The notes under the pieces: generated by a model
What the model was told of the DNA's origin: nothing
Seen by the model: only the letters and a program-made list of their open reading frames with translations
The model's database searches: none
Program-made: the position numbers and the translations under genes
In this document: piece after piece, positions 26,320 to 35,146 of the stretch
Position numbering within the stretch: the first letter of the stretch is position 1
Layout: each line of letters begins with the position of its first letter
Source: Desulforamulus ferrireducens
Lineage (GTDB): Bacteria; Bacillota; Desulfotomaculia; Desulfotomaculales; Desulfotomaculaceae
Direction: 5' to 3'
DNA: 64,000 nucleotides
NCBI RefSeq assembly: GCF_002005145.1
Contig: NZ_CP019698.1
Coordinates: 3,100,001 to 3,164,000 of the forward strand

Positions 26320-26888
26320 TATTTAACTTCCTTTTCTAGGGCTGTTTCTAGTTTTTGCTTGTATTCATCATATTTTTCTACCATGAAGTTTTGATAAACA
26401 TCTTTAACCTGCTCATCTGTAAGATACTTTATTGTTTTGGTTTCGGCATCCATGATACCGTCCTGAGCCATGAAGATAAAGTTATTAACAAATTTTCTCA
26501 GTTCTTTACCATTGACCAGGCCATCCTTATACAGTTCCTGTCTCTTAAGCTCTTCAGGGAAGGGGTTTACCTCCATATGTAAATCGTAGTCTTTAAATAC
26601 ACCCTTTACTATTTCCTTTGGGCCATTGAGCCGCTCGTTAAACTGCTCCCTGGTAATTTTCCCCTGCTCCCAATCAGTATAGGCATTCTTTATTTCATCC
26701 CTGACCTTATCCATCTGGTTCAGCCATTCCTTCTCTTTGGTAATTAAGTTTTTCAGCGGATCTCCTTCCATGACAGCGGCCTGTTCAGGAGTAAGCACCT
26801 CATTCTTCGTCTTGCCGCCACCACAGCCAACAGCCACCAAGCTTAAAATTATAATTGAAATCAGCAGCACTAGTTTTTTATTCTTCAA
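26319..26888 (-). CDS. Putative lipoprotein, unrecognised
   Basis: A 189-aa protein with a lipoprotein signal. A hydrophobic stretch ends in the lipobox LVAVGC (Cys at ~22), followed by GGGKTKNE. The mature part is highly charged and helical, with EKEWLNQMDKVRDEIKNAY and QVKDVYQNFMVEKYDEYKQK suggesting a coiled or helical bundle. It is expected to be anchored on the outer face of the membrane. No family is recognised. It overlaps the zinc-finger gene by one base. Confidence 0.7.
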   Translation of the reverse strand: MKNKKLVLLISIIILSLVAVGCGGGKTKNEVLTPEQAAVMEGDPLKNLITKEKEWLNQMDKVRDEIKNAYTDWEQGKITREQFNERLNGPKEIVKGVFKDYDLHMEVNPFPEELKRQELYKDGLVNGKELRKFVNNFIFMAQDGIMDAETKTIKYLTDEQVKDVYQNFMVEKYDEYKQKLETALEKEVK

Positions 26889-26971
26889 ACTGACCCCCCC
26901 TTTGTTTCTACCTTTACCAATTCGTCATATTTAGATATATTCCTCTAGATTCTTTTTGGTATAGAAGGAAG

Positions 26972-27003
26972 ACTCCCCCAGTTGCTTTCCTCGGGGAGGG
27001 GCT
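26972..27003. repeat. Intergenic hairpin repeat, copy D (half unit)
   Basis: ACTCCCCCAGTTGC then TCCTCGGGGAGGGGCT corresponds to half 2 of the repeat in reverse. It lies ~20 bp past the stop of the propeller gene on the minus strand. Confidence 0.6.
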
Positions 27004-27023
27004 TTCAACCTTTACCTTCTCTC

Positions 27024-28058
27024 TTATTCTTTACTCCAGACCACCTTCATGCTGTCTCCAATCACCTCGGCCACCCGACTCCTGCCGGTAACCATGGTGG
27101 CGGAAATTAGCACATTGCCGTCTTCCCTTGGCTCAGCAAACCACAGGTCCGTCACCGCAGCACCTTTATACAACACAGCCCAGGTTTTGGCCTCCACAAC
27201 CTGCCCGGCCTTATCCACCACAAAGATCATATCCTGTTTTTTATCGGTAACCAGGGTGGAACCATCCTTTAAGCGCAGTGCGTCCAAGGGCTGCATCAGT
27301 GTAGGCTGTTGATTATCCCCGGTAGGGGCTGGGGCAGCGACAAACTGCCAAACAATCTTCTTCGCTGTAGATACTTCCAGAACCCTGCCGTTATTAGCAT
27401 ATCCTCTGTCCACAATCAGGGTATTGCCGTTAGCCAGGCGGTGTGCCCGTACAGGATGCGCCAAATAGCCGGCAGTGCCGGGTTTAGCCGGTTTGCCCAG
27501 GCCATATTGCCAAACCACCTGTTTTTGAGCATTTACCTCCCTGATCTCAAAGGGCAGCACCACCAGGGTATTACCATTTTTTAGTCGTTCGGCATACCTG
27601 GGCGCTGAGGTTAAAGAAGGCAGGACATACTCCCATACCTTCTTGCCCTCGGCATCCACTTCCAGCACCCTGGGTACAAAGGGCGCTCCGGGCGCGCCGG
27701 AATCGGCAATTAAGGTGTTACCGTTAGCCAGCCGCACCGCGCTGTTGGCCTGGATGCCGCGATAGGACCACACTTCACTGCCCTGAGCATTTACCTCAAT
27801 AACCCCTGGATCCCAAGCCCCCACTCGGCAGAGCAACAAATTGCCATTTTCCAGTTTTTGCGCATGCCGGGGTAAGTTCCAGGTGATGTTATCGATATAA
27901 TCCGATGCCAACCGTGGAGGAACCTCTTGCTCAATCTGTGCCGCCTGTTGATTTAACATCTGCTGCAATTCAGGGGGAATTATCTCCTCTGCAGCGGCTG
28001 GCAAGGTACCTAAGGTGATGCATAGTAAAAGTGCCAAAGCCAAAAGTTTTTTATTCAT
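27024..28058 (-). CDS. Exported beta-propeller-like repeat protein
   Basis: A 344-aa secreted protein. The signal peptide MNKKLLALALLLCITLGTLPAAA is visible. The rest is six or so repeats with the pattern L.NGNTLI.D......V.EV...GK.VW.Y, as in PQQ-like or arylsulfotransferase-type propellers. Clear copies include LENGNLLLC, LANGNTLIAD, LKNGNTLVV, LANGNTLIVD and LKDGSTLVTD. The function is unknown. I start at the ATG at 28058, which has GGAGGG 7 nt away. The start lies 8 bp inside the upstream glycosidase gene, so translation is coupled and the two proteins probably work together outside the cell. Confidence 0.7.
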   Translation of the reverse strand: MNKKLLALALLLCITLGTLPAAAEEIIPPELQQMLNQQAAQIEQEVPPRLASDYIDNITWNLPRHAQKLENGNLLLCRVGAWDPGVIEVNAQGSEVWSYRGIQANSAVRLANGNTLIADSGAPGAPFVPRVLEVDAEGKKVWEYVLPSLTSAPRYAERLKNGNTLVVLPFEIREVNAQKQVVWQYGLGKPAKPGTAGYLAHPVRAHRLANGNTLIVDRGYANNGRVLEVSTAKKIVWQFVAAPAPTGDNQQPTLMQPLDALRLKDGSTLVTDKKQDMIFVVDKAGQVVEAKTWAVLYKGAAVTDLWFAEPREDGNVLISATMVTGRSRVAEVIGDSMKVVWSKE

Positions 28059-29487
28059 CAGCGGACCCTCCCTGTACACCCTCAATATAAACAGCGGGGC
28101 CGTTGGTGGTAACATAATTCACCTTAGCACCCAAGGTTTCTCCCACAAAGCGCAGGGGCACCAAGGTACGACCAGCAATAATTTTAGCCGGCACATCCAG
28201 CTTTACTTGCTTGCCGTTGACCAAGCAGGTGGCATTACCTATGGTTAGCTCGATGGTCTGCTCTCCCTTGCTGGCCACAACAGTTTTACTGACTTCATCC
28301 CAACTAATCTCGGCACCCAGTCGTTCAAATATCTTCCGCATGGGTACCAAGGTCCGGCCTTGCTCAATCACCGGAGCTACGTCCAGGTAAAGACGTTGAC
28401 CATCCACATAAACAGGCATTTGCTGGATAATCATCAAACCATTCCCCAAAGGCCTTTCCTTTTTATCTGAAGGGCTATTTAAAATCTGTCCCTTGACCCA
28501 GATTTCACTGGAACCACCGCCGTCCAGAGCTACAGCACGTACTGCTCCCAAATCAATCATAATATAACTGAGTTCCTCCAGGGTAACCCCGGCGCTTTGC
28601 TCCTGACGACCGTCGATAACCACTAACAGCACCTTACCCTGGGCTGTCACACCCAAAGCAGTACGGGGAGCCACTTTAAGCACACTGCCCCAGAGACCTT
28701 CATTCACAGCCTGATCCACCGGCAGACCGTTTTCCACCAGGATAGGACTGCCGCTTAAGCCATGACGCAGGTTACTCCAGTCCGCAGGCAAGCTGGTTAC
28801 TACCTTTACAGTGCTCCCAGTCCTAATACCCATTAATTGACTGGCTGCACTACCCCAGCCAACCAACACATAGCCCCCGGCTGGCACACCTGAACTACCT
28901 TCCACCACCTTGTATGTGTCATCCGCATCAGGCTTTAACGCCAACTGAGCGCCGCCGGGTATACTCTTACCCCAGGCCTGGGTATATAAAACCAAGCCAT
29001 CACTAACCGGATTTAGATTAATACCCTTAACCGGCAAATCACCAACACCTGCAGCCTCTATCTTCACCCGAGGGACCAGGTAACCTATCTTAAATTCTCC
29101 CCCGTAAGTAAAAGCAAAGGTAGTCCTTAAAATATCGGAGATGTACTCCGCCCTGCCATCAATAAAAAGATTTCCCACCGGCACGCCTGTAGCGGTATCA
29201 AAAAAACCACCGTTAATGGCCGCCACCGCACCGGTGCGCTGAGCCATACTACTGAGAGTTTCCTTTTGACCAATAACATCATTCCCCAGCACAGGCCTAA
29301 TTTCGGTAAACTTTTGCTTGGGGTCCACTTCTAGCACAAATATATTTAATGGCTTGCCTTCCCAGTTGGTTCTCTGCACCTGCCAGTGACGAACCCCCGG
29401 CGCCACCTGTTCCGCCGCCAGCGCCGGCAAAGCCCACAACAGGGATAGGCATAAACAAACATAAACTAAGTATCTTCTTACTGTCAT
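28051..29487 (-). CDS. Exported phosphodiester glycosidase-domain protein with stalk domain
   Basis: A 478-aa protein with a signal peptide (1-~25, ending ALAA). A phosphodiester glycosidase (NAGPA/DUF2233) domain spans ~45-355, with the family marks AINGGFFDTATGVPVGNL, ALGVTAQGKVLLVVIDGRQ and VRAVALDGGGSSEIW. Such domains remove terminal GlcNAc-type residues from phosphodiesters. The C-terminal ~110 residues form a two-repeat stalk domain (copper amine oxidase N-like), with the TLVPMRKIFERLGAEISWD and TLVPLRFVGETLGAKV repeats. It is probably extracellular and wall-associated. The downstream propeller gene overlaps it by 8 bp. Confidence 0.88.
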   Translation of the reverse strand: MTVRRYLVYVCLCLSLLWALPALAAEQVAPGVRHWQVQRTNWEGKPLNIFVLEVDPKQKFTEIRPVLGNDVIGQKETLSSMAQRTGAVAAINGGFFDTATGVPVGNLFIDGRAEYISDILRTTFAFTYGGEFKIGYLVPRVKIEAAGVGDLPVKGINLNPVSDGLVLYTQAWGKSIPGGAQLALKPDADDTYKVVEGSSGVPAGGYVLVGWGSAASQLMGIRTGSTVKVVTSLPADWSNLRHGLSGSPILVENGLPVDQAVNEGLWGSVLKVAPRTALGVTAQGKVLLVVIDGRQEQSAGVTLEELSYIMIDLGAVRAVALDGGGSSEIWVKGQILNSPSDKKERPLGNGLMIIQQMPVYVDGQRLYLDVAPVIEQGRTLVPMRKIFERLGAEISWDEVSKTVVASKGEQTIELTIGNATCLVNGKQVKLDVPAKIIAGRTLVPLRFVGETLGAKVNYVTTNGPAVYIEGVQGGSADE

Positions 29488-29557
29488 TACTTCACTCCCT
29501 TATTGGCCATCGTTGTTTGGCTTTTTGTTATGCTAGGGGATTGTGAATTTCAAAGCC

Positions 29558-29651
29558 AACTCCCCCACTCGCTTCGCTCCTTGCCCCCTCAGTGAGGGGG
29601 CTGAAAGGCCTCTCTCCGTGGGAGGTGGCGGCGCAGCCGTCGAAGGGAGTT
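29558..29651. repeat. Intergenic hairpin repeat, copy E (full, inverted)
   Basis: A 94-bp full unit on the minus strand with AACTCCC at both ends (terminal inverted repeat). It contains a CGGCTGCGCCG stem, an imperfect CCTCCCACGG..GAGAGG hairpin, GCCCCCTCACTGAGGGGGC and a GAGCGAAGCGAG stem. It begins 2 bp past the csaB stop codon. Confidence 0.8.
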
Positions 29652-29653
29652 CC

Positions 29654-30790
29654 CTATAAGTAACCCGCCACCGGTTTCTGCCGATTCAGGCTCTGATCCA
29701 GCACCTGCAAAGCAATGGCTGCGGTACTTTGCGCCCTTTGCCTAAGTGGTTCCACATCCCGCATGAGCTGCTCCCGAGCCGCCCAGGGTTCACAAATAAT
29801 CTCCTCCACGGCCCGCCAGAGATCTTCATAAGCCGGTGCCGTCACCTGGGTAGCCGCCTGCTTGCCTAAAAGTCCCATAAAGCGATCTATCTTAGGATCG
29901 TAAGACAATGCCACCGGCGGCACATGCATAACCGCCGCCAAAATTAACGCATGCAGCCGCATACCCAGGAGTAAGTCCATATTGGCAATTAGGCTGGCCA
30001 TTTCCACCACCGAATACTTATCGGTGAGTACCACTCCTGGTTGCTCCATAAGAGCCAGCACTTCCTCGGATGTCTTTAAATCGTCCGGGTAGTGCATGGG
30101 CAGAAAAACCACCTGGTAGCCTATGCGGGCCAGCTTATCGCACACCTCGGCCATAACCTGCTTATACTCCGTGAGCCCCTGCCATTCCCTGACAGAAATA
30201 CCCACTAACTTTCTTTCGATGGATAAATCCAAGCCGGCCTCCCCTAATATTTTGCGGCCAATAGACTCATCCACAAACTTTTGCTCCAAACCCAATACAG
30301 GATCTGCCACCACTTGCATGGGTGGTTTAGTGATCTTCATCTCTTCCAAATCTAACAAAGAGGACTCATCCCTTACGGTGATGTAATCAACCCTGTTAAC
30401 TATCAGTCGCATCAATAATCTGCCCAGGGGGGTATTCACCGGCCCAATGCCCTGGGCATAAAAGAACACCGGCTTGCCCAGCATTTGGGCTAACCAAATA
30501 ACTCCTAGATAATAGAGCAAGCTTTTCGTACCTGTAACATCTTGCAGCAGGCTGCCACCACCGCTGATGAGCAGATCGCTTTCCTTGATAGCCCGGTAAA
30601 CCTCCTTAAATTTCCAACGGTTGGCGGCGGTTACCGGGTAAACATCTTCGGTTGCTTCGGGACGGTGGGACAGTACCTCAATGCGCAGTCCGATGCGCAA
30701 ATCCCGCAGTGTTTTTATAATACTAAAAAGCACTGCTTCATCACCCAGGTTATCAAAACCGTAATAGCCGGATATACAAACCTTAGCCAT
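29654..30790 (-). CDS. csaB: Polysaccharide pyruvyl transferase CsaB
   Basis: CsaB (378 aa) adds ketal-linked pyruvate to the secondary cell-wall polysaccharide, which creates the ligand for SLH domains. The N-terminal SGYYGFDNLGDEAVLFSI motif, SGGGSLLQD and the C-terminal GMRLHALILAAVMHVPPVALSYDPKI are diagnostic. It overlaps the DUF5693 gene by 8 bp, an association often seen in Firmicutes. The SLH-bearing subtilase in this window is a likely client. Localisation is cytoplasmic or membrane-peripheral. Confidence 0.95.
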   Translation of the reverse strand: MAKVCISGYYGFDNLGDEAVLFSIIKTLRDLRIGLRIEVLSHRPEATEDVYPVTAANRWKFKEVYRAIKESDLLISGGGSLLQDVTGTKSLLYYLGVIWLAQMLGKPVFFYAQGIGPVNTPLGRLLMRLIVNRVDYITVRDESSLLDLEEMKITKPPMQVVADPVLGLEQKFVDESIGRKILGEAGLDLSIERKLVGISVREWQGLTEYKQVMAEVCDKLARIGYQVVFLPMHYPDDLKTSEEVLALMEQPGVVLTDKYSVVEMASLIANMDLLLGMRLHALILAAVMHVPPVALSYDPKIDRFMGLLGKQAATQVTAPAYEDLWRAVEEIICEPWAAREQLMRDVEPLRQRAQSTAAIALQVLDQSLNRQKPVAGYL

Positions 30791-32711
30791 TTAGCACCCT
30801 TCTTCCCCAGCCAGCGGCCAGTTTAATCAGATAGTATAACACCAAGCCCAATAAGATGCCCAGCCAGACACCATGGAAGGCCCTTATTAGTGAAATAACC
30901 AGCGGTGTGTGGATGTGGGCAAAGGTATTGACTAAAGATGCTTGACCAATGGCTGCCAACAACAACAGCGGTAAAAACCGATTATCACGATAACCATAAA
31001 GAAGCAACAGCAGCAAAGCCGGGTGGCCCAACAAAAACTCCTTGGTACGAGGCCTTACTCCCAGGACTTGGTCTAAGAAGCTGCGGAATTGCAATTCCAG
31101 CCCACTGACCGTCATCCCCTCATTGCCGGTACGCATTACATAGATGACCACTGCCACAGCCATTAAGCTGCCCAGGAGGGCAATGCCCAAGACAATGGGC
31201 TGATTTAATAGGCCCTTCAATTTTTCCTGTACACCCGAGCCTTTGGCCACCAGTAGGGAAAAATACAGCAGCAGAATCATTAGCGGCAAAACATGGGCCA
31301 ATTTGACGCCAATAAATTGATCGAGCTTCAGCATAAAAGCGGCATCCGCCAAAAGTCCCACCATAAACAGGGCGCCTAAGAGGGAGAATAGACATAGCTT
31401 AAGAAAAGCTAGCACTGCCTGTCCCGGCGAGCGGCCTTCCTGCCGAACAAAAACCAGTAAGGACAGTGTAGGAAAGACAATCACTGCCGCCAAGGCCATG
31501 AGCTTACGGGCCAGCACAAAATCAAACCAAATTAGCGCCAACCACAGTAATACCGCCACTGCTCCCAGCACCGTCAGCAGGCGCTGCCATCTTAACTTAT
31601 CTAAAAGCAGCAGCCCACCGGCAATAACTCCCAACCCGGTGAGGAACACCAAACCACGGGAAACCGGCACCGGCGGCAATTTACTGGCATCACCTAAGGT
31701 TAGTCCCTCTTGCTCCAATCTTTGGCCTAAACTATCCAAAAAGTCCAGGTTCTTCTGCAGCAGCCCGTCCCCTGCCAGGGAAGGCCGATAATACAAAATC
31801 CGTTGGTTGCGTTCCGCTGCCGCCAGGGCATAACGATCCAGCGCCTCGGCGGTGGTCATTTTCTTTAATTCATCCGGGGAAATGGTGTGGAGGCGAATCA
31901 CCCTTTTGTCCAACAAAATACCCAACTTATTAAATCCCTGTTGATTAAAGAACTCCACCTGGGCCAGAGCAGCATCGGACTTTTTCAATTCATTGGCTAC
32001 CTCTGCCAATAAATATTTACTGGTGTAACCAGGCAGGGTATCATCATTAAATAGGACGATGTTCACCCCTGGAATGTTACGGTAAAGGTCAAAGACCTGG
32101 GAAATATTTTTTTGATCCGCCGGCCAGGTACGAATTTGGGGAATTGGTTTTAAACCTGCCTGCAACACATCATCCAGAGAGGTTTGGGTAAAGCCAACAC
32201 CCAACCACTTTTTTATGGACTCCTTTGATTCTATATACGGAGCGCTTGTTTCGATTATGTAGGTACCGGCAGCAATTTCATAACCTTTAACCCCAGTCAG
32301 CTTAGCAGACATATGGGCTAAAATTTGCCTGTACAAGTCTTCGCTATAAATAAGGATATAAGTATGCTCCTTAACAATGGTCGGTGGTGAGGCCATGGGC
32401 CGGCCGGTCATGCGTTCTAACAAAGCCTGGCCGGTAAAAACCTCGATCCTCCCTGCGGCAGCTAAGTCCTCCAGTAAGGGTTCCCTTAAAACCACCGCTG
32501 TGACCCCGTGTTTTTTAAACTCGCGCAGTCCTTCCACCGGGGACAGCCCGGCCAAGCCGGACAGGGCTCTGATTTCATCATAATTCACCGCCAGTTCCAC
32601 CTGGCGGAAATCCTTCTCCACCATATACCGCTGCCAAAAGGCCACATGGGCCGCAGCCAAAACCGCCACAATAATCATTGCCCAGAGGCCATATTTTAAC
32701 TTTTTATCCAA
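30783..32711 (-). CDS. DUF5693 family membrane protein
   Basis: A 642-aa membrane protein. One N-terminal transmembrane helix (~8-26) is followed by an extracytoplasmic domain (~30-345) with alternating helices and strands (VEGLREFKKHGVTAVVLRE.., PGVNIVLFNDDTLPGYTSK). Seven to nine transmembrane segments fill the C-terminal half. Length and the csaB neighbour fit the DUF5693 family. Given the fixed pairing with csaB, a role in export or assembly of pyruvylated wall polymer is a reasonable inference but unproven. Confidence 0.8.
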   Translation of the reverse strand: MDKKLKYGLWAMIIVAVLAAAHVAFWQRYMVEKDFRQVELAVNYDEIRALSGLAGLSPVEGLREFKKHGVTAVVLREPLLEDLAAAGRIEVFTGQALLERMTGRPMASPPTIVKEHTYILIYSEDLYRQILAHMSAKLTGVKGYEIAAGTYIIETSAPYIESKESIKKWLGVGFTQTSLDDVLQAGLKPIPQIRTWPADQKNISQVFDLYRNIPGVNIVLFNDDTLPGYTSKYLLAEVANELKKSDAALAQVEFFNQQGFNKLGILLDKRVIRLHTISPDELKKMTTAEALDRYALAAAERNQRILYYRPSLAGDGLLQKNLDFLDSLGQRLEQEGLTLGDASKLPPVPVSRGLVFLTGLGVIAGGLLLLDKLRWQRLLTVLGAVAVLLWLALIWFDFVLARKLMALAAVIVFPTLSLLVFVRQEGRSPGQAVLAFLKLCLFSLLGALFMVGLLADAAFMLKLDQFIGVKLAHVLPLMILLLYFSLLVAKGSGVQEKLKGLLNQPIVLGIALLGSLMAVAVVIYVMRTGNEGMTVSGLELQFRSFLDQVLGVRPRTKEFLLGHPALLLLLLYGYRDNRFLPLLLLAAIGQASLVNTFAHIHTPLVISLIRAFHGVWLGILLGLVLYYLIKLAAGWGRRVLNG

Positions 32712-32776
32712 AACCTATCTCCTCCCATGACAAAATCCTCCATTTATTATAACCCCGTTGACCCCTGCGGACAAAT

Positions 32777-32801
32777 AAAGCCGTGCAATTTGCACGGCTT
32801 T
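32777..32801 (-). terminator. Hairpin terminator downstream of the second FAD protein
   Basis: Twelve-base arms AAAGCCGTGCAA/TTGCACGGCTTT meet at a single central base. T-rich sequence follows on the minus strand (TTTATTTG). It lies ~155 nt past the FAD-gene stop, beyond repeat F, and ~65 nt before the DUF5693 start. Confidence 0.65.
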
Positions 32802-32842
32802 GGGTGGAAAAAATGTTTTGCTCGGGATTAGTTTTACCTGCT

Positions 32843-32942
32843 AACTCCCTCCGGCGGCTGCGCCGCCACCTCCCTCAGAGAGGGAGGTCTTTTACATTAA
32901 GACCCTTCTGAGAAGGTCTTATCGAGAAACCACTGGGGAGTT
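32843..32942. repeat. Intergenic hairpin repeat, copy F (full)
   Basis: A 100-bp full unit with AACTCCC at one end and GGGGAGTT at the other. Half 1 is strong (CGGCGGCTGCGCCGCC stem, ACCTCCCTC..GAGGGAGGT hairpin). Half 2 is diverged (AGACCCTTCTGAGAAGGTCT). It lies 14 bp past the stop of the FAD gene. Confidence 0.8.
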
Positions 32943-32956
32943 CGTACACCAACTGT

Positions 32957-35014
32957 CTATTCCTCTGCAGACTCCGTTACCTGGGCCGGTTGTCCCAGAG
33001 GATTAGCCTTTAGCCAATCGATAAAGTCCTTACACAGCATATAACCGGCCCCGATGGTCACCACACCGTTGTTTTGGTTGACCTTTTCCAGCAACTGGGG
33101 TTTCCAAAAACCAACGCTGGCAAAATAATCATAGGCCTGCTGCTTGGTCACATTCATACCCAGATAGCGTGCCATCATATAGGCGGTATCCTCGATCCTC
33201 AGCTCATTGCCCTCAGCATAGAGCACCGGACGCTCCTTCACCTGTACGCCGGTGAGCTTGGTAATCCAGATCAGACCATTGATAAACTGCATCTCCGGCA
33301 TGTTTTGATCCAAGCGATAGTCGTTGTTATAGCCCCCGGCAGCCAAGCCGTAGTGACGCATGAATTTCAACCCTTCGTAAGCCCAATGCTTAGTTACGGG
33401 GGGAGCCGGTACATTAATGGGCTGTAAATTAACCCCTTGATTAATCAGACGCTGCTGTAACTGACCAATCAGGTAGGTATTCTTGGCCATGCTCTTAAAG
33501 TCAGAGTTGGTTTGCAGGCTAAGGGCCGCCGCCACACCGGCTGCCTGTCCTGTGGCCATGCCAATGGGAATTACCCTGGCACTGCCGTGGGGCAGTGAAT
33601 CAAAGCTGGCTGCCCGGCCCACCACCAACAGGTTTTCCACCTTTTGGGGGACAATACATCTAAAGGGTATGGCGTATTGAGTGGGCACGCCAATCACATT
33701 GCCCCTAAAGTCGGGGTCAGTAGCTTGAATGTCGATGGGATAAGAGCCAAAGGCAATACGATCGGGAAAATCCCTGTTTTCCAAAACATCATCAACAGTT
33801 AATCGATACAGCCCTTCAATATGCCTGGTTTCCCGTACATAAAGCTCCGGTGCGGTATCCACTAAATAGGCATTACTGAAACCCGGAATGTTATCATTAA
33901 TATAGGAAACGATATGGGGCAGTTCCTTCATGGCTAGTTCCCTGGCCCGCTGGCGATCGCTCAGCTTTAAACCGTCTATGCCAAATACCTGTAGAGCATT
34001 AATAAGAATAGTGCCGTCATTTTGGCGGCCAATATTTAGGCCCCGCATAGCTACCTCGGGAACATTGGACTTATAACCCTTCATGTGGTCCCCAAAGCCC
34101 CAGGCACTAACCAGGTTCGCCCCGGTCTGCGGCTTGCCGCTGGTATTGAGATAGAGCATCATCTTTAGCCAGTCGGCTTTGCTGACGCCATCCAGCTTAA
34201 ACACCAGGGTCACAGCCATTATCTTATCACCCCGGCCGTAATCCTCTTGCCCATAGGTAAAGGGAACTCCGGCTGCGACGGCAATATCTGCATCCTGGGT
34301 GGCATCAATCACCCTGGCAGCACTAATATCCATGGTTTGTCCACCGGCCAGGGCCACCCGGATACCGGTAACTACCGGTTCCTTGGGTTCATTTTCCTCA
34401 GATTCCTCCTCGGCCGATTTTTCCTTTACTTCCTTTTGATCATTTAAGGCTTTAATATCATCTGGTATGCCCTGGTAGGATTGGGCCACCTGGTTGACAG
34501 CCACAGATTGTCCAGGGCTGACCAAGGGCTTTACCTCCCCATTCACCATAGGGAAAATGGCCTGGGCATTAATTAAGACATCCAGGTTTGGTTCACTATT
34601 AACCATTTGGTGAAATACATTGGCCGCGGTCGTTACATCAAAGGAATCCCCTTCGATTTGATTAAAAAACTCCTGAAAGATGCCCTTGTTTAATATCACC
34701 CGGCCTGGTCCATAGTTCATATCCAGACTGTTGAGCCAACCCTGGGTCATTAACCCACCCAGTACAGGCCTGGTATCCACCAGCAGAGTTTTTACCCCGC
34801 TGCGGGCAGCAGCCACTGCCGCGGCAACCCCTTCCGGGTCACCCCCTACCACAACCACCTCGTAGGAATCCTTAATATCCGTATTGGTCAGGGGACTAAC
34901 AACATTGCTGGCACTGCTGCAGTCCGGTATAAACAACCAGACCATCCCGGTTAACAGGAACGTGGCGCAGAGGGACAACAAGAGATAACGCCACTTCTTT
35001 GGACGACGATTCAA
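32957..35014 (-). CDS. Exported FAD-dependent oxidoreductase with SLH-like C-terminal region
   Basis: A 685-aa flavoprotein of the FAD_oxidored type. A Sec-type signal peptide (1-~36) is followed by VVVVGGDPEGVAAAVAAAR (Rossmann motif, slightly variant GGDPEG), a GGLMTQGW segment and VIGVPTQYAIPFRCIVPQK...VVGRAASFDSLPHGSARV for FAD contacts. An acidic low-complexity insert (EKSAEEESEENEPKEP) interrupts the middle. After ~530 the sequence HWAYEGLKFMRHYGLAAGGY looks like a degenerate SLH repeat, suggesting wall attachment. Substrate is unknown. There is no twin-arginine motif. Repeats flank both ends of the gene. Confidence 0.75.
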   Translation of the reverse strand: MNRRPKKWRYLLLSLCATFLLTGMVWLFIPDCSSASNVVSPLTNTDIKDSYEVVVVGGDPEGVAAAVAAARSGVKTLLVDTRPVLGGLMTQGWLNSLDMNYGPGRVILNKGIFQEFFNQIEGDSFDVTTAANVFHQMVNSEPNLDVLINAQAIFPMVNGEVKPLVSPGQSVAVNQVAQSYQGIPDDIKALNDQKEVKEKSAEEESEENEPKEPVVTGIRVALAGGQTMDISAARVIDATQDADIAVAAGVPFTYGQEDYGRGDKIMAVTLVFKLDGVSKADWLKMMLYLNTSGKPQTGANLVSAWGFGDHMKGYKSNVPEVAMRGLNIGRQNDGTILINALQVFGIDGLKLSDRQRARELAMKELPHIVSYINDNIPGFSNAYLVDTAPELYVRETRHIEGLYRLTVDDVLENRDFPDRIAFGSYPIDIQATDPDFRGNVIGVPTQYAIPFRCIVPQKVENLLVVGRAASFDSLPHGSARVIPIGMATGQAAGVAAALSLQTNSDFKSMAKNTYLIGQLQQRLINQGVNLQPINVPAPPVTKHWAYEGLKFMRHYGLAAGGYNNDYRLDQNMPEMQFINGLIWITKLTGVQVKERPVLYAEGNELRIEDTAYMMARYLGMNVTKQQAYDYFASVGFWKPQLLEKVNQNNGVVTIGAGYMLCKDFIDWLKANPLGQPAQVTESAEE

Positions 35015-35052
35015 TGTAACTTCACCCTTTTTCTTTATTATAGTATCCTTTT

Positions 35053-35138
35053 ACTCCCTCCGTCGGCTACGCCGCCACCTCCCTCAAGGGGTAGGTTTAA
35101 CTAGCCAAGGGGGCGTGTCGTTAGCCACCGAGGAAGTT
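35053..35138. repeat. Intergenic hairpin repeat, copy G (diverged)
   Basis: Half 1 is intact (ACTCCCTCCGTCGGCTACGC then CGCCACCTCCCTC). Half 2 is decayed (AGCCAAGGGGGCG.., ending AGGAAGTT). It lies 8 bp past the stop of the LCP gene. Confidence 0.75.
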
Positions 35139-35146
35139 AGTTTCTA

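Noticed and set aside
26113-26888. Toxin-antitoxin pair (YgiT-type zinc finger with upstream gene)
   Set aside because: The upstream gene encodes a lipoprotein, not an MqsR-like toxin, and the zinc-finger protein lacks an HTH domain.
32957-35014. Twin-arginine signal at the start of the second FAD protein
   Set aside because: NRRPKKW has two arginines but lacks the SRRxFLK-type context and has Pro-Lys-Lys after it; it reads as an ordinary Sec signal.
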